A DNA stretch of 64,000 nucleotides from Pseudarthrobacter sp. C4D7 (GCF_013359725.1 NZ_JABFMW010000002.1:1-64000); one strand, 5' to 3'. Counted from the stretch's first letter, positions 33,746-43,355 are shown. A program made the numbers and translations. Notes: a model not told the origin generated them from the sequence alone.

Positions 33746-34840
33746 ATGACTCCTAGCCCCGCCGTCTCCGCTGCCGGCATCCTCGCCGCAGACCATCCAC
33801 TGATGGACGGCCGCACAGCAGACTCCCCGCTGATCACGGCCTACCGCGGCGGCAAGCCGTCCCGCCGCCCCGTCTGGTTCATGCGGCAGGCCGGCCGGTC
33901 GCTGCCCGAATACCTCAATGTGCGCGAAGGCATCGCCATGCTGGACTCCTGCCTCCGCCCCGAACTGGCGGCTGAGATCACCCTGCAGCCCGTCCGCCGC
34001 CATGACGTGGACGCCGGCATCTTCTTCTCCGACATCGTCATCCCGTTGAAGCTCGCCGGAGTTGGCGTCGACATCGTTCCCGGAGTGGGGCCGGTCCTTG
34101 ACAAGCCCGTCCGCACCGCCGCAGATGTCGCCGCCCTGCCGCGGCTCACCTGGGAGGCCCTGGAGCCCATCCGCGAAGCAGTCCGCCTCACGGTGGCGGA
34201 ACTGGGCAAGACACCCCTCATCGGTTTTGCCGGCGCCCCGTTCACGCTGGCCGCCTACATGGTGGAGGGAAAGCCGTCCCGCGACCACCTGGGCCCGCGG
34301 ACCATGATGCACGCTGACCCCGAGACCTGGAATGCTTTGGCCAACTGGGCAGCAGATGCCTCCGGCATGTTCCTCCAGGCCCAGCTGGAGGCGGGCGCAT
34401 CCGCCGCACAGCTCTTTGACTCTTGGGCGGGCTCGCTGGGCCTGGCCGATTACACCAAGTACGTTGCCCCGGCGTCGGCCCGTGCCCTGGACCACGTCCG
34501 GCACCTGGGCGCCCCGCTCATCCACTTCGGCACGGGAACATCTGAACTCCTGGTCGCCATGCGCGATGTGGGTGTGGACGTGGTGGGCGTTGACTACCGG
34601 CTGCCGCTCGACGAGGCGAACCGGCGGCTGGGCGGAACCGTGCCGCTGCAGGGCAACATCGATCCGGCGCTGCTGTCAGCACCCTGGGACATCCTGGAGG
34701 CGCACGTCCGCGAAGTCAGCGCTGCCGGAGCCGGCGCCCCGGGCCACGTCCTGAACCTCGGACACGGCGTACCGCCGGAAACGGACCCCACTGTCCTCAC
34801 CCGGGTGGTGGAGCTCATCCACTCCATCTCTCCGGAATAA
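33746..34840 (+). CDS. hemE: Uroporphyrinogen decarboxylase HemE
   Basis: Decarboxylates uroporphyrinogen III to coproporphyrinogen III. At 364 aa it is a TIM barrel. The N-terminal signature RPVWFMRQAGRSLPEY (about 41-56) contains the substrate Arg pair, ADITLQP-type region appears as AAEITLQPVRRHDVDAGIFFSDI with the key Asp, and GFAGAPFTLAAYMVEGKPS and LFDSWAG are intact. ATG 33746 is chosen because the conserved N-terminus follows; CACAAT is 7 nt upstream. First gene of the heme cluster after divergent hemA; hemY follows after 3 bp. Confidence 0.95.
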   Translation: MTPSPAVSAAGILAADHPLMDGRTADSPLITAYRGGKPSRRPVWFMRQAGRSLPEYLNVREGIAMLDSCLRPELAAEITLQPVRRHDVDAGIFFSDIVIPLKLAGVGVDIVPGVGPVLDKPVRTAADVAALPRLTWEALEPIREAVRLTVAELGKTPLIGFAGAPFTLAAYMVEGKPSRDHLGPRTMMHADPETWNALANWAADASGMFLQAQLEAGASAAQLFDSWAGSLGLADYTKYVAPASARALDHVRHLGAPLIHFGTGTSELLVAMRDVGVDVVGVDYRLPLDEANRRLGGTVPLQGNIDPALLSAPWDILEAHVREVSAAGAGAPGHVLNLGHGVPPETDPTVLTRVVELIHSISPE

Positions 34841-34843
34841 CCC

Positions 34844-36313
34844 GTGGGCAGCTCCCCGGCACTGCCCGGCAAGGCGCTCGTGGTGGGCGGCGGAATTTCC
34901 GGGCTCGTCTCGGCCCGGGAACTCGCGGCGGCCGGCTACGACGTGACCGTCCTGGAAGCAGGGGCGGCGTGGGGCGGCTGCGTAGGCAGCCACACGGTGG
35001 CCGGACTCACCCTGGACAGCGGCGCGGAATCCTTCGCCACCAGGTCCGACGCCGTCGCCCGGCTCTGCACCGAGCTGGGGCTTGGCGGCAAGATCGTTCC
35101 CCCGCGCCCCGGTGGTGCCTGGGTGCAGCTTCCGGACGGGCCACGCGAGCTGCCGAGGACCGGCGTCCTGGGCATCCCCGCCAACCCCTGGGACCCCGAG
35201 GTGCGCCGCACTCTGGGCATACTGGGCTCGCTGCGCGCGTCGCTGGACCGGCTGCTCCCCGCCTCCATCGGCGGCGGCTCCGGCGTCAGCAGCGTCGCTG
35301 CCCTGGTCCGTGCCCGCATGGGGTCGCGGGTACTGGAACGGCTCGTCTCACCCGTGGTGGGCGGCGTCCACTCCGCTGATCCCGGCCTGCTCGACGTCGA
35401 CATGGTAGCCCCCGGCCTTCGTGCCGGCCTGCGCGAGCACGGGTCGCTCGCTGCCGCGGTTTCGGCGCAGAGGCGCGGCAGCGGTGCAGCCGCCGGCCAG
35501 CCAACTGCCGGCCAGCCGGAGCCGCCGAACAAGCCGGCGAAGGCCGGATCCGCCGTTGCCGGCCTCGAAGGCGGCATGCACACCCTGGTTGGCGCCCTGG
35601 TGGCGGATCTCCAGCGCCGGGGGGTGGCCCTTCTCCTGGACACTGCTGCCACGTCGGTGTCCCGCACCCCCGAAGGCTGGCGCGTCGACACTGCCGGCAG
35701 GGTCTTCCATGCCGCGCTTCTGGTCGTAGCCGTGGAGGGTCCGGCCGCCGTCGAACTGCTGGAAACTGCGGTGCCTGCCATCGCGGGAAAGAAACCCGGA
35801 TCCGGTCCCGACGTCAAGCTGGTCACCCTGGTGCTGGACAAGCCGGACCTGGACAGCCGGCCCCGGGGAACGGGAGTCCTGGTGGCCCCCCAAACAGCCG
35901 GCATCCAGGCAAAGGCCTTAACGCATGCCACCGGCAAATGGGACTGGCTGGCCGTCGCAGCCGGCCCGGGCCGCCATGTGGTGCGCCTTTCCTACGGCCG
36001 GGTGGACGGCGCCTCGGCACAACCTACCGGCCCGCAAACCGATGATGAGCTGTTTGCGGCATCCTTGGACGACGCCTCCGTACTTTTGGGCGTCCGGATC
36101 ACGGCGGCGGACGTCCTTGGCTGGGACGTGGTGCGGTGGCGCGGGGCCCTGCCATTCGCCGCCGTTGGGCACCGCGCCCGGGCAGCCGGAATCCGGCAGG
36201 CCTGCAGTGCGGCGGGTGGCCTGGCCGTGGTTGGCGGATGGGTCGCCGGGAACGGGCTGGCCGCTGTGGTGGCCGACACACGTGGGCACATCGGACAACT
36301 GGCTGCCGCCTGA
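34844..36313 (+). CDS. hemY: Coproporphyrinogen III oxidase HemY/CgoX (protoporphyrinogen oxidase family)
   Basis: FAD-dependent oxidase converting coproporphyrinogen III to coproporphyrin III in the coproporphyrin-dependent heme route of Gram-positive bacteria. At 489 aa the N-terminal FAD motif is VVGGGISGLVSARELAAAGYDVTVLEAGAAWGG (about 9-41), followed by GAESFATRSDAVARLC. The C-terminus has GGWVAGNGLAAVVADTR, the last FAD contact. A Pro/Gly-rich insertion lies at about residues 212-232. Since hemQ is present downstream, the copro substrate is favoured over protoporphyrinogen. Confidence 0.92.
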   Translation: MGSSPALPGKALVVGGGISGLVSARELAAAGYDVTVLEAGAAWGGCVGSHTVAGLTLDSGAESFATRSDAVARLCTELGLGGKIVPPRPGGAWVQLPDGPRELPRTGVLGIPANPWDPEVRRTLGILGSLRASLDRLLPASIGGGSGVSSVAALVRARMGSRVLERLVSPVVGGVHSADPGLLDVDMVAPGLRAGLREHGSLAAAVSAQRRGSGAAAGQPTAGQPEPPNKPAKAGSAVAGLEGGMHTLVGALVADLQRRGVALLLDTAATSVSRTPEGWRVDTAGRVFHAALLVVAVEGPAAVELLETAVPAIAGKKPGSGPDVKLVTLVLDKPDLDSRPRGTGVLVAPQTAGIQAKALTHATGKWDWLAVAAGPGRHVVRLSYGRVDGASAQPTGPQTDDELFAASLDDASVLLGVRITAADVLGWDVVRWRGALPFAAVGHRARAAGIRQACSAAGGLAVVGGWVAGNGLAAVVADTRGHIGQLAAA

Positions 36314-36350
36314 GCATCCCTGCTGGTCAGCGGAGTAAAACTGGCTGCAG

Positions 36351-36384
36351 GCGCCCCTGGAACGCCCGCCACGGGGGCTTTTCC
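36351..36384 (+). terminator. Terminator after hemY
   Basis: GCCCCTGG (36353-36360) pairs with CCA-C-GGGGGC (36369-36378, one bulge) around an 8-nt loop, followed by TTTT. It closes the hemE-hemY transcript before the surface-protein gene. Confidence 0.55.
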
Positions 36385-36388
36385 GGTT

Positions 36389-36417
36389 TTCAATCGGCCC
36401 GACGTTCTGGTTAGTGT
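36389..36417 (+). promoter_or_regulatory. Promoter of the Pro/Ala-rich surface-protein gene
   Basis: TTCAAT and TAGTGT separated by exactly 17 bp, the -10 ending 8 nt before the ATG at 36426, so the transcript is nearly leaderless. This suggests a transcription unit separate from hemE-hemY. Confidence 0.45.
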
Positions 36418-36425
36418 CGATGACT

Positions 36426-37325
36426 ATGGTTCAACTCAGGTCCGAGAATTCAGTGTCCCGGACCGGTATCCATGGGGGAGTCCGGCGCGGTACCGCAGCA
36501 GCGGCCGTCGGAGCGGTACTGGTCCTTTCCACCGGCGTCCAGGCGTCCCTGGCAGACGACGCGGTTCCCCCTCCGCAGTATTCGTCCACGCAGGACGCGG
36601 CCCGGCGTGGAGGACAGGGCACCGGCGCACCGACCGCCCCGGCGCAGCACACGCCCTCATCGCTTCTTCCATTGCCTTCCCTGATCCCCACCATCTCCGC
36701 TTCACTGTCCGCGGGCACGGCGTCCACCCCGTCGAGTGCTCCCACAGCCTCCGGAACTCCCTTTGCGCCCCGCCAGCGGACCACGCCTCCCGACGCGCCG
36801 TCCGGCTCCGCGCACGCTGACGCTCCGGCGACTCCTGCGGCGTCTCCCGCGCCGTCCGGCCCCGGTGCAGGTCCAACGCCATCCGCAGGTCCCACCACCG
36901 GGACTGCCGCGGTGCCCGGCAGCCCGTCGCCCGCTCAGGCAGTTCTTCCGCCGGCCGGTGGAATGCCATCCGTACCGGCGCCGGGCGGGTCTGTTCCGGC
37001 ACCTGGAGCCCAGCAGGCTGTGCCGGGATCCGGCGGCGCGCCGGCAGGGGTCGCCCCGGCGCAGGACGCCGCCGTGTCCGGTGGCGTTACCGGTACTGAT
37101 TCCACGCCGGCCCCCGTGCTGCCGACGTCGCTGTCCATCAATGCGCGCCAGTCCCAGCCCACCCGCGCCCCGCAAGCCGCGGGCGTCCCGGCAGGCCCGG
37201 GCCGGGCGGTTTCCTCCACCGAGCCACTCCCGGAGGTGCCCGATGCCATGGTGTGGCTGGGCGCAGGCCTCGTGGGCGTGGGGGCCGCAGCCGGACTGGT
37301 ATTCCTGCGCCTGCGCCGTCCGTAG
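36426..37325 (+). CDS. Secreted Pro/Ala-rich protein with C-terminal membrane anchor
   Basis: I do not recognise a family. The 299-aa protein has a signal peptide (h-region AAAAVGAVLVLSTGVQASLA, likely cut near ASLA-DD) and about 200 residues of disordered Pro/Ala/Ser/Thr/Gly sequence with no cysteine. The C-terminus has the form of a sorting signal: LPEVP, a hydrophobic helix of about 20 residues, then Arg-rich LRLRRP; it is not a canonical LPxTG. It probably sits on the cell surface anchored by this tail. ATG 36420 is an alternative start. It lies between hemY and hemQ, with its own promoter candidate. Link to heme is unknown. Confidence 0.65.
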   Translation: MVQLRSENSVSRTGIHGGVRRGTAAAAVGAVLVLSTGVQASLADDAVPPPQYSSTQDAARRGGQGTGAPTAPAQHTPSSLLPLPSLIPTISASLSAGTASTPSSAPTASGTPFAPRQRTTPPDAPSGSAHADAPATPAASPAPSGPGAGPTPSAGPTTGTAAVPGSPSPAQAVLPPAGGMPSVPAPGGSVPAPGAQQAVPGSGGAPAGVAPAQDAAVSGGVTGTDSTPAPVLPTSLSINARQSQPTRAPQAAGVPAGPGRAVSSTEPLPEVPDAMVWLGAGLVGVGAAAGLVFLRLRRP

Positions 37326-37436
37326 TGGAACCCTGGCGATGGGCTTGCGCACCGAAAAAGGTGACTTTCATCACTTCTACGAGTTGTAGAACTCTTCGGT
37401 TTCGTCTTGGGCGCGGGAAGGGGCAAACTTGTAACC

Positions 37437-38138
37437 ATGAGCCACACTTCTGCCGAATCTGTCACTAAAACCGAAGAATCAGCCGAGCAGTTCTTTACCC
37501 TCTGGACGGTATTCAAGCGGTCGGGGTCAGTGGTCCGCAGCGCGGACGCCGCAGCCGACTTCGAAGCGCTGCTGGAGCGGCTCGCCGCTGCCGGCGTCAC
37601 CCACCGCGGCAGCTACGACGTCTCGGCCATGCGCGCCGATGCCGACGTCATGGTGTGGCTCCACGGCTCCAAGCCGGAGGCGCTGCAGCAGGCCATCCGC
37701 GACATCCGCCGCAGCTCCCTTTTTGCCGGCACTGAGATTGTGTGGTCTGCCATGGGCGTCCACCGCGAGGCAGAGTTCGCCAAGAACCACACGCCCGCCT
37801 ACTCCCGTGGCGTTGCTCCCGCGGAGTGGCTCTGCGTCTACCCCTTCGTCCGGTCCTACGAGTGGTACATCCTGCCTGAGGAGGAACGCGGCGCCATGCT
37901 CCGCGAACACGGACTCCTGGGCCGTGAGTTCCCGCAGGTCATCTCCAACACCGTGTCCTCCTTCGCGCTGGGTGACTGGGAGTGGATCCTCGGGCTGGAG
38001 GCCCCCGAACTCGTTGACTTGGTGGACCTGATGCGACACCTGCGGAACACGGAGGCACGCAACCACGTCCGGGAGGAAGTCCCCTTCTACACCGGCCGCC
38101 GCATTTCCGCCGACGAAGTTGCCGAGGTGCTGGCATGA
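37437..38138 (+). CDS. hemQ: Coproheme decarboxylase HemQ/ChdC
   Basis: Peroxide-dependent decarboxylation of coproheme III to heme b, the last step of the coproporphyrin-dependent pathway. A 233-aa chlorite-dismutase-like protein: the catalytic Tyr lies in the VYPFVRSYEWYILPEEER segment (about 137-154) and the proximal His in MLREHGLLGREFP (about 158-170). The conserved Trp/Gly-rich LHGSKPEALQQAIRDIRRS is in the N-terminal half. It overlaps hemH by 4 bp. The upstream 110 bp contains an inverted GAGTT-GTAG-AACTC around 37381-37394, possibly regulatory. Confidence 0.94.
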   Translation: MSHTSAESVTKTEESAEQFFTLWTVFKRSGSVVRSADAAADFEALLERLAAAGVTHRGSYDVSAMRADADVMVWLHGSKPEALQQAIRDIRRSSLFAGTEIVWSAMGVHREAEFAKNHTPAYSRGVAPAEWLCVYPFVRSYEWYILPEEERGAMLREHGLLGREFPQVISNTVSSFALGDWEWILGLEAPELVDLVDLMRHLRNTEARNHVREEVPFYTGRRISADEVAEVLA

Positions 38139-39376
38139 GCCCCGAACAGCAGGCCGCCGCCGTCAACCCGGTCACCGAAGCGGGGCGCATGGCTCCGAAG
38201 AATTACGACGCCGTCCTGCTCGCCTCCTTCGGCGGGCCGGAAGGCCAGGACGACGTCATTCCCTTCCTCCGCAACGTCACCCGTGGCCGCGGCATCCCCG
38301 ATGAGCGCCTCGAGGAAGTTTCCCACCACTACCGCGCCAACGGCGGCATCAGCCCCATCAACCAGCAGAACCGCGAGCTGAAGGCTGCGCTGGAAGCCGA
38401 GCTGGCGGCCCGCGGCATCGAACTGCCCGTGCTGTGGGGCAACCGAAACTGGGCGCCGTACATCCCGGAAACCCTGCAGGAAGCCTACGACGCCGGGCAC
38501 CGCCGGGTGCTGATGCTCACCACGAGTGCCTACTCCTGCTACTCCAGCTGCCGCCAGTACCGCGAGGACATCGGTATGGCTCTGACCGAGACCGGCCTGG
38601 ACGGCAAACTCGAAGTGGATAAGGTCCGCCAGTACTTCGACCACCCCGGTTTCGTGCTGCCCTTCGTGGAAGGCACCGCAGCCGGCCTGGCGGAGGTCCG
38701 TACCCAGCTTGCCGAAGCCGGCACCCCGGAAGCCCCCGTCCACGTCCTGTTCGCCACGCACTCCATCCCCACCCGGGACGCCGAGGCCGCGGGCCGGTCA
38801 GCGGGCGAGCCGCGGGAATTCGAGGAAGGGTCCGCGTACGTGGCCCAGCACCTCGCCAACGCCGCCGCCGTCATGGACAGGGTGGAGCAGGAATCCGGCC
38901 AGACCGCACCGTGGTCCCTGGTGTACCAGTCCCGTTCCGGCGCTCCCCATGTGCCGTGGCTGGAACCGGACATCAACGACGCCATCGAGGAACTCGCAGG
39001 CCAGGGCGTCAAGGGCATCGTTATCGTTCCCCTCGGTTTCGTCAGCGACCACATGGAAGTTGTCTGGGACCTGGACACCGAAGCCATGGAAACCTGCGCC
39101 AACCTGGGCCTGGCTGCCACCCGCGTTCCCACGCCGGGTACGCACCGCAAATTCGTCAACGGACTCGTGGACCTGATCTGCGAACGGACGGAAGCCAACA
39201 ACATCAGCGACCGCCCGGCACTGACGGGTCTTGGTCCCTGGTACGACGTCTGCCGTCCGGGATGCTGCGCCAACTTCCGCGGCGAAAAGCCCACCATTGC
39301 AGCCGCCGATACCACCGTGGGCACCGGACACGACCCCTACCCGGCCGGCGGTGCCCGCGAAACGGTCCAGCCGTGA
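38135..39376 (+). CDS. hemH: Ferrochelatase HemH/CpfC (coproporphyrin ferrochelatase)
   Basis: Inserts Fe2+ into coproporphyrin III. At 413 aa it has the usual two-fold ferrochelatase repeat. The N-terminal LLASFGGPEGQDDVIPFLRNVTRGRGIP is diagnostic; the region YDAGHRRVLMLTTSAYSCYSSCRQYREDI replaces the usual Q-x-S loop and carries two nearby cysteines. The metal-binding His is in VLFATHSIP (about 207), and the second-domain Glu in GFVSDHMEVVWDLD (about 306). The last 60 residues, containing several Cys (VCRPGCC), are typical of actinobacterial forms that bind a [2Fe-2S] cluster. Start ATG overlaps hemQ (ATGA). Confidence 0.93.
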   Translation: MSPEQQAAAVNPVTEAGRMAPKNYDAVLLASFGGPEGQDDVIPFLRNVTRGRGIPDERLEEVSHHYRANGGISPINQQNRELKAALEAELAARGIELPVLWGNRNWAPYIPETLQEAYDAGHRRVLMLTTSAYSCYSSCRQYREDIGMALTETGLDGKLEVDKVRQYFDHPGFVLPFVEGTAAGLAEVRTQLAEAGTPEAPVHVLFATHSIPTRDAEAAGRSAGEPREFEEGSAYVAQHLANAAAVMDRVEQESGQTAPWSLVYQSRSGAPHVPWLEPDINDAIEELAGQGVKGIVIVPLGFVSDHMEVVWDLDTEAMETCANLGLAATRVPTPGTHRKFVNGLVDLICERTEANNISDRPALTGLGPWYDVCRPGCCANFRGEKPTIAAADTTVGTGHDPYPAGGARETVQP

Positions 39377-40371
39377 CAGTCCGCATCGGAACGCGTGCCA
39401 GCAAGCTGGCGCTGACCCAGACCCAGCAGACTGCGGACCAGCTGGCGGCCGTGGGCGGGTTCCCGGTGGAACTGGTGCACGTCCGCACCGACGGCGACGT
39501 CCTGACGGGCTCGTTGTCGCAGATGGGTGGCACCGGCGTCTTTGTCGCTGCCCTGCGCGACGCACTGTTGCGCGATGAGTGCGACGTTGCCGTGCACTCG
39601 CTCAAGGACCTGCCCACCGGGGCCGCGGTGGGGCTCAGCCTCGCCGCCACCCCCCGGCGCGTGGACGTCCGTGATGTCCTGTGCGCGCGCGATGGACTGA
39701 AACTGGCAGACCTGCCGGCCGGTGCCCGCATCGGCACCGGTTCGCCCCGGCGGGCAGCCCAGTTGCGTGCTGCCCGCGCCGACCTGGAGATTGTGGACAT
39801 CCGCGGCAACGTGGACACCCGCTTGGGCCGCGTCCCGGGGCTTCCGGGAAATTCCACGGACCAGGTGGTGCCCGGAAAGTCCTGCGACCTCGACGCCGTG
39901 GTGCTTGCGGCCGCGGGGCTGGAGCGGATCGGCCGCCTGGACGCTGTCACCGAATATCTTGAAACCGACGTGATGCTGCCGGCAGCCGGACAGGGATCGC
40001 TGGCCATCGAGTGCCGGACAGCGGACGCTCCGGCGAGGCCCGGTTCGGCCGGCGGCTCCAAGGAAGTCCTGGCCCAGGCCCTGGCCGCGCTGGACGACCC
40101 GGACACACGCCTGGCCGTCACGGCCGAACGGGCCCTGCTTGCCCGGCTCGAAGCAGGCTGCGCGGCCCCGGTGGGAGCCTACGCCTTCCGGAAGGGCAGC
40201 CTGCTCCACCTTGAGGCGGTGGTGTGCGCCGTGGACGGCACCGCCACGGTGCGGGACAAGCGCGCCACGGACGGGCTCACCGAAGTCGGGGCAACCCTGC
40301 TGGGCATTGAACTGGCGGAAGTGCTCCTGGCCGCCGGAGCCGCGGACATCGCAGACCTGCAGGCTTCCTGA
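39373..40371 (+). CDS. hemC: Porphobilinogen deaminase (hydroxymethylbilane synthase) HemC
   Basis: Polymerises four porphobilinogens into hydroxymethylbilane. It has 332 aa. RIGTRASKLALTQTQQTAD is the classical N-terminus, VHSLKDLPT (about 76-84) contains catalytic Lys/Asp, RIGTGSPRRAAQLRAARADLEIVDIRGNVDTRL binds the substrate, and EAGCAAPVGAYA (about 260) has the Cys carrying the dipyrromethane cofactor. The GTG overlaps the hemH stop. Short inserts (GLPGNSTDQVVPGKSC near 156) are tolerated surface loops. Confidence 0.95.
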   Translation: MTVRIGTRASKLALTQTQQTADQLAAVGGFPVELVHVRTDGDVLTGSLSQMGGTGVFVAALRDALLRDECDVAVHSLKDLPTGAAVGLSLAATPRRVDVRDVLCARDGLKLADLPAGARIGTGSPRRAAQLRAARADLEIVDIRGNVDTRLGRVPGLPGNSTDQVVPGKSCDLDAVVLAAAGLERIGRLDAVTEYLETDVMLPAAGQGSLAIECRTADAPARPGSAGGSKEVLAQALAALDDPDTRLAVTAERALLARLEAGCAAPVGAYAFRKGSLLHLEAVVCAVDGTATVRDKRATDGLTEVGATLLGIELAEVLLAAGAADIADLQAS

Positions 40372-40378
40372 CCTGGCA

Positions 40379-41245
40379 ATGACGCAGCCTTCCAGCAGTT
40401 CCGGATCCGGCACGCCGCTCGGCGGGGTCCGCGTGCTGGTCACGCGCAGCCCGGAACGGTCCGGCGCCTTGTTGAAAGCCTTGAAAGCAGCCGGCGCGGA
40501 GCCTGTACTGCTGCCCCTCATCGACTTTGAACGTGCGCCTGACCAGCACGCGCTGGACGTCGCCTGCGACGCCCTCGCAGCAGGCGCCTTCGACTGGCTG
40601 GTGGTCAGCAGCGCCACCACTGTGCATGTCCTGATGGAAAAAGCGGCCGAGCGCGGACTGGGCCTGGCTGAACTCATTCCTTCGGGGACAGGGATTGCCG
40701 CCGTCGGTCCCGCCACGCGCAGGCTGCTGGAGGCTGCCGGGGTGCCCGTGGCACTGACCCCGCCCGGTGAGCAGTCGGCCGCCGGGCTGCTCGCCGTCTG
40801 GTCCGGGACAGGCCGGATCCTGCTGCCCCAGGCGGATATCGCGGCCCGCACGCTGGCGGCCGGGCTGGAGGCGGCCGGCCGCGACGTGACCGTGGTGACC
40901 GCCTACCGCACCGTCGACTACCCGGCGGCAGCAGAGCGCCGCCTCGCCGTCCAGGCGGAAGACGGCGACGGCGGGTCACGGCCGCCGTCGTACACCCTGC
41001 TGACCCCGGCCACGGCCGCGACGGACATCGCCGAAGGGCGCATTGGCGCCGTCATCGCCGCCTCCCCGAGTGCAGTGCGGCGGATCGCGGCGCTCGGCCC
41101 CCTGGCCGGCTGCCGCCTGGTGGCAATTGGCCGTTCGACGGCAGACCAGGCCACCGCCCTGGGCCTTGGGGTCGCGGCGGTGGCCGCAGAGCCCACCCCG
41201 GAAGGGCTGGTGGCCGCCGTCGCCAAAGCCCTCAACCCGCCCTGA
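40379..41245 (+). CDS. hemD: Uroporphyrinogen-III synthase HemD
   Basis: Cyclises hydroxymethylbilane with inversion of ring D. A 288-aa protein with two alpha/beta lobes; HemD is poorly conserved, but [34 protein letters not shown] at the start, the SSATTVHVL-type segment ([16 protein letters not shown]), [16 protein letters not shown], and [37 protein letters not shown] near the end fit the family. Placement between hemC and hemB settles it. It starts 7 bp after hemC. Confidence 0.9.
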   Translation: MTQPSSSSGSGTPLGGVRVLVTRSPERSGALLKALKAAGAEPVLLPLIDFERAPDQHALDVACDALAAGAFDWLVVSSATTVHVLMEKAAERGLGLAELIPSGTGIAAVGPATRRLLEAAGVPVALTPPGEQSAAGLLAVWSGTGRILLPQADIAARTLAAGLEAAGRDVTVVTAYRTVDYPAAAERRLAVQAEDGDGGSRPPSYTLLTPATAATDIAEGRIGAVIAASPSAVRRIAALGPLAGCRLVAIGRSTADQATALGLGVAAVAAEPTPEGLVAAVAKALNPP

Positions 41246-41301
41246 CCGGGGCGCCGCTTTCCCCTCCACCAAGCTTTCCGACAACGCGAAGGACAGGACC
41301 C

Positions 41302-42285
41302 ATGACTTTCCCCACCCAACGCCCCCGCCGCCTGCGCACCACCCCCGCCATGCGCCGGATGACCGCCGAAACACGCCTCTCGCCGGCTGAACTCATCCTT
41401 CCGGCCTTTATCCGGGAGGGGCTTTCCGAGCCCAACCCCATCACGTCCATGCCGGGGGTGGTCCAGCACACCACTGACACCCTGAAGCGGGCCGCCGCCG
41501 AGGCCGTCGACCTTGGCTTGGGCGGAATCATGCTGTTCGGCATCCCGGAGACCCGCGACCCGGAAGGATCGGCGGGCCTGGATCCGGACGGCGTGCTGAA
41601 CAAAGCCATCCGGGACGTCCGCGCGGAAGTGGGTGATGACCTGGTGATCATGAGCGATGTCTGCCTGGACGAATTCACCGACCATGGGCACTGCGGAGTG
41701 CTCGACGCCGACGGATACGTGGACAACGACCGTACCGTGGAGATCTACGCCAGGATGGCCGTGGCGCAGGCGGAGGCCGGCGCCCACATGCTGGGCCCCT
41801 CCGGCATGATGGACGGCCAGATTGCCGCCATCCGCGAAGCCCTGGACGAGGCCGGCCACGTCAACACCTCTGTCATCGCCTACGCCGCGAAATACGCCTC
41901 CGCGTTCTACGGCCCCTTCCGCGAAGCGGTGGACTCCCAGCTCAAGGGTGACCGGCGTACGTACCAAATGGATGCCGGAAACCGCACTGAAGCGCTGCGC
42001 GAGGTGGAACTGGACCTGGCCGAAGGCGCGGACATCATCATGGTCAAACCCGCCATGAGCTACCTGGACATCGTGGCCGACGTTGCCGCCATGAGCCCGG
42101 TCCCCGTGTCCGCCTACCAGATCTCCGGCGAGTACGCGATGATCGAGGCGGCCGCCGCCAACGGGTGGATCGACCGCCGTGCCGCCATCACCGAGTCCGT
42201 CCTGGGCATCCGGCGGGCCGGCGCCCACACGGTCCTGACCTACTGGGCGGCCGAACTGGCCAGCTGGCTGAAGGAAACCCGGTGA
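41302..42285 (+). CDS. hemB: Delta-aminolevulinic acid dehydratase (porphobilinogen synthase) HemB
   Basis: Condenses two ALA into porphobilinogen. It has 327 aa, a TIM barrel with N-terminal arm ([12 protein letters not shown]). The Schiff-base lysines are in the [16 protein letters not shown] region (about 200) and [12 protein letters not shown] (about 250). The metal-switch loop reads [14 protein letters not shown]: Cys121 and Cys131 are kept but the middle position is Asp123 instead of Cys, so it is intermediate between Zn-type and Mg-type sites. AAGGACAGG lies 5 nt before the ATG. The stop overlaps the next gene. Confidence 0.95.
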   Translation: MTFPTQRPRRLRTTPAMRRMTAETRLSPAELILPAFIREGLSEPNPITSMPGVVQHTTDTLKRAAAEAVDLGLGGIMLFGIPETRDPEGSAGLDPDGVLNKAIRDVRAEVGDDLVIMSDVCLDEFTDHGHCGVLDADGYVDNDRTVEIYARMAVAQAEAGAHMLGPSGMMDGQIAAIREALDEAGHVNTSVIAYAAKYASAFYGPFREAVDSQLKGDRRTYQMDAGNRTEALREVELDLAEGADIIMVKPAMSYLDIVADVAAMSPVPVSAYQISGEYAMIEAAAANGWIDRRAAITESVLGIRRAGAHTVLTYWAAELASWLKETR

Positions 42286-43355
42286 CCGGTCCTTCCGCAC
42301 CGCCCACCGCCCCCGTGGGGGAGGACCGCATCCTCCTTGGCCTGAACACCTTCGGCGACGTCGGCGTGGACCCGGACGGCAGCCCGCAACCCCATGCCCA
42401 GGTCCTGCGACAGCTGCTGGAGCAGGCGGAACTTGCGGACGCCGTCGGCCTCCATGCCTTCGGCGTAGGGGAGCACCACCGCAAGGACTACGCGGTCTCA
42501 GCCCCGGAAGTCTTCCTGGCTGCCGCTGCCGCGCGGACGTCCCGCATCCGCCTGGGTTCCGCCGTGACGGTCCTCAGCTCCGACGACCCCATCAGGGTGT
42601 TCCAGCGCTTCGCCACCGTGGACGCCATCTCCAACGGCCGTGCTGAAGTAATGTTGGGCCGAGGATCCTTCATCGAGTCCTTCCCGTTGTTCGGGCTGGA
42701 CCTGGCGGACTACGAGGTCCTGTTTGAGGAGAAGCTGGAACTTTTCGACAAGGTGCGGGCGCAAAAGCCCGTGCACTGGGAGGGCCGCACCCGGCCTGCC
42801 CTGCACGGGCTGAGCGTCTACCCGTCCCTGGAGCACCATTTGCTGCCCACCTGGATCGGCGTGGGCGGCACCCCCGAATCAGTGCTGCGCTGCGCCCAGT
42901 ACGGGTACCCGATCATCTTCGCGATCATTGGTGGCCAGCCACGGGGCTTCCGGCCCCTGGCCGACCTCTACCGCGAGGCCATGGGCAAATACGGACACCC
43001 CATGCAGCAGATGGCCACGCACTCACCCGGCCACATCGCAGAGACGGATGAGCAGGCCCGCGAAGAACTGTTCCCGCACTGGCTGCAGCTGCGGAACAAG
43101 CTCGGCGCAGAACGGGGATGGGGACCCGCCGGGAGGGGAGAGTTCGATGCGCTCTGTTCCACCGAAGGAGCCCTCTATGTTGGATCACCGGAAACGGTGG
43201 CCCAAAAAATCGTCCGGCTGAAGCGGAACCTGGGCATTGACCGCTTTGACCTGAAATACAGCAACGGCCCGCTGCCGCACGCTGCCATGATGCGTTCCAT
43301 CGAGCTGATGGGCACGGCGGTAGCGCCCCGTGTGGCGGAGCTGCTTGCCGGCTGA
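42282..43355 (+). CDS. LLM-class flavin-dependent oxidoreductase (bacterial luciferase-like)
   Basis: A 357-aa luciferase-like TIM barrel using reduced FMN or F420. Family landmarks are [10 protein letters not shown] at the start, [77 protein letters not shown] (about 51-130), [14 protein letters not shown], and the C-terminal [25 protein letters not shown]. It resembles the group related to alkanal monooxygenase, and its substrate is unknown. The GTG overlaps the hemB stop by 4 bp (GTGA), so it is translated with hemB, and hemL follows. It may be an incidental passenger or act on a heme-pathway by-product. Confidence 0.85.
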   Translation: MTGPSAPPTAPVGEDRILLGLNTFGDVGVDPDGSPQPHAQVLRQLLEQAELADAVGLHAFGVGEHHRKDYAVSAPEVFLAAAAARTSRIRLGSAVTVLSSDDPIRVFQRFATVDAISNGRAEVMLGRGSFIESFPLFGLDLADYEVLFEEKLELFDKVRAQKPVHWEGRTRPALHGLSVYPSLEHHLLPTWIGVGGTPESVLRCAQYGYPIIFAIIGGQPRGFRPLADLYREAMGKYGHPMQQMATHSPGHIAETDEQAREELFPHWLQLRNKLGAERGWGPAGRGEFDALCSTEGALYVGSPETVAQKIVRLKRNLGIDRFDLKYSNGPLPHAAMMRSIELMGTAVAPRVAELLAG

